The notes beneath the pieces were generated by a model. The model was not told the DNA's origin and made no database searches. It saw only the letters and a program-made list of their open reading frames with translations. DNA of 64,000 bases from UBA5078 sp040384465 (GTDB lineage Bacteria > Pseudomonadota > Gammaproteobacteria > Pseudomonadales > Pseudohongiellaceae): assembly GCA_040384465.1 (NCBI GenBank), contig JAZKJF010000004.1, positions 264,633 to 328,632 of the forward strand. The letters are read 5' to 3'. Shown here piece after piece: positions 63,971-64,000 of the stretch. Numbering within the stretch: position 1 is the stretch's first letter; each line of letters starts with the position of its first letter. Both the position numbers and the translations under genes were made by a program.

Positions 63971-64000
63971 CCCCATGGATGGGTTCACGGGCGTGTCCTG
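63971..64000. repeat. Intergenic repeat unit, right inverted copy, cut by the window edge
   Basis: CCCCATGGATGGGTTCACGG followed by GCGTGTCCTG is the reverse complement of 63719-63748 with one indel. A GCCATGGATGGC palindrome lies just before it (63950-63961), as in the left copy. The element continues beyond base 64000. Confidence 0.75.

Overview
The window is chromosomal DNA from a gammaproteobacterium. The gene order tgt-yajC-secD-secF, the ribF-ileS-fkpB-ispH cluster, glnK-amtB, a RegB/RegA pair and PanP-type aspartate decarboxylase all fit that class. Pseudomonas-like REP elements fit an aerobic, free-living and possibly marine lineage. The species cannot be named from the sequence alone. 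No rRNA, tRNA, prophage, insertion sequence or CRISPR array was seen.

Layout. 1-1647 (minus): malonate uptake (madL, madM) and activation (matB, cut by the left edge). 1792-3129 (plus): a secreted esterase-like hydrolase and a small membrane PH-domain protein. 3234-8587 (minus): ribF, ileS, fkpB and ispH; lspA, which usually sits between ileS and fkpB, is absent. 8689-10557 (minus): a two-helix membrane protein, a quinone-oxidoreductase-like MDR protein and an unknown protein. 10798-14231 (plus): an unknown membrane protein beside a YdeP/FdhF-type molybdopterin oxidoreductase, then a hydrolase. 14264-16798: a BamE-like lipoprotein, a SirB2-like protein, a small promoter-sORF-terminator unit and an MFS transporter. 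16948-20867 (plus): glnK, amtB and a large DUF6351-like lipoprotein. 20952-25736: an outer-membrane barrel protein, then a BlaI repressor and M56 protease pair facing a TonB-dependent receptor. 25771-30441: a methyltransferase/acetyltransferase fusion, RegB/RegA and an SDR. 30829-35172 (plus): an RND efflux adaptor and pump.

35628-50617 (minus) is the most unusual region. Eight genes are nearly all overlapping or abutting: a DUF4175-like protein of 1286 aa with poly-Gly and Gln/Gly-rich tracts, a membrane VWA protein, a C13/caspase-like protein that contains no cysteine, a TPR protein with a gluzincin HExxH site, a DUF4159 protein, a MoxR AAA+ ATPase, a DUF58 protein, and a BatA-like VWA protein. 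The arrangement suggests one ATPase-driven envelope machine whose substrate is unknown.

50865-64000: an acyl-CoA ligase diverging from a GTDC1/QTMAN-like glycosyltransferase (DUF3524), two lytic transglycosylases, panP, and the tgt-yajC-secDF operon. Tgt inserts the queuosine precursor into tRNA, and the QTMAN-like enzyme may glycosylate queuosine, so the window may hold both the first and the last step of a hypermodification. The right edge carries long inverted repeats.
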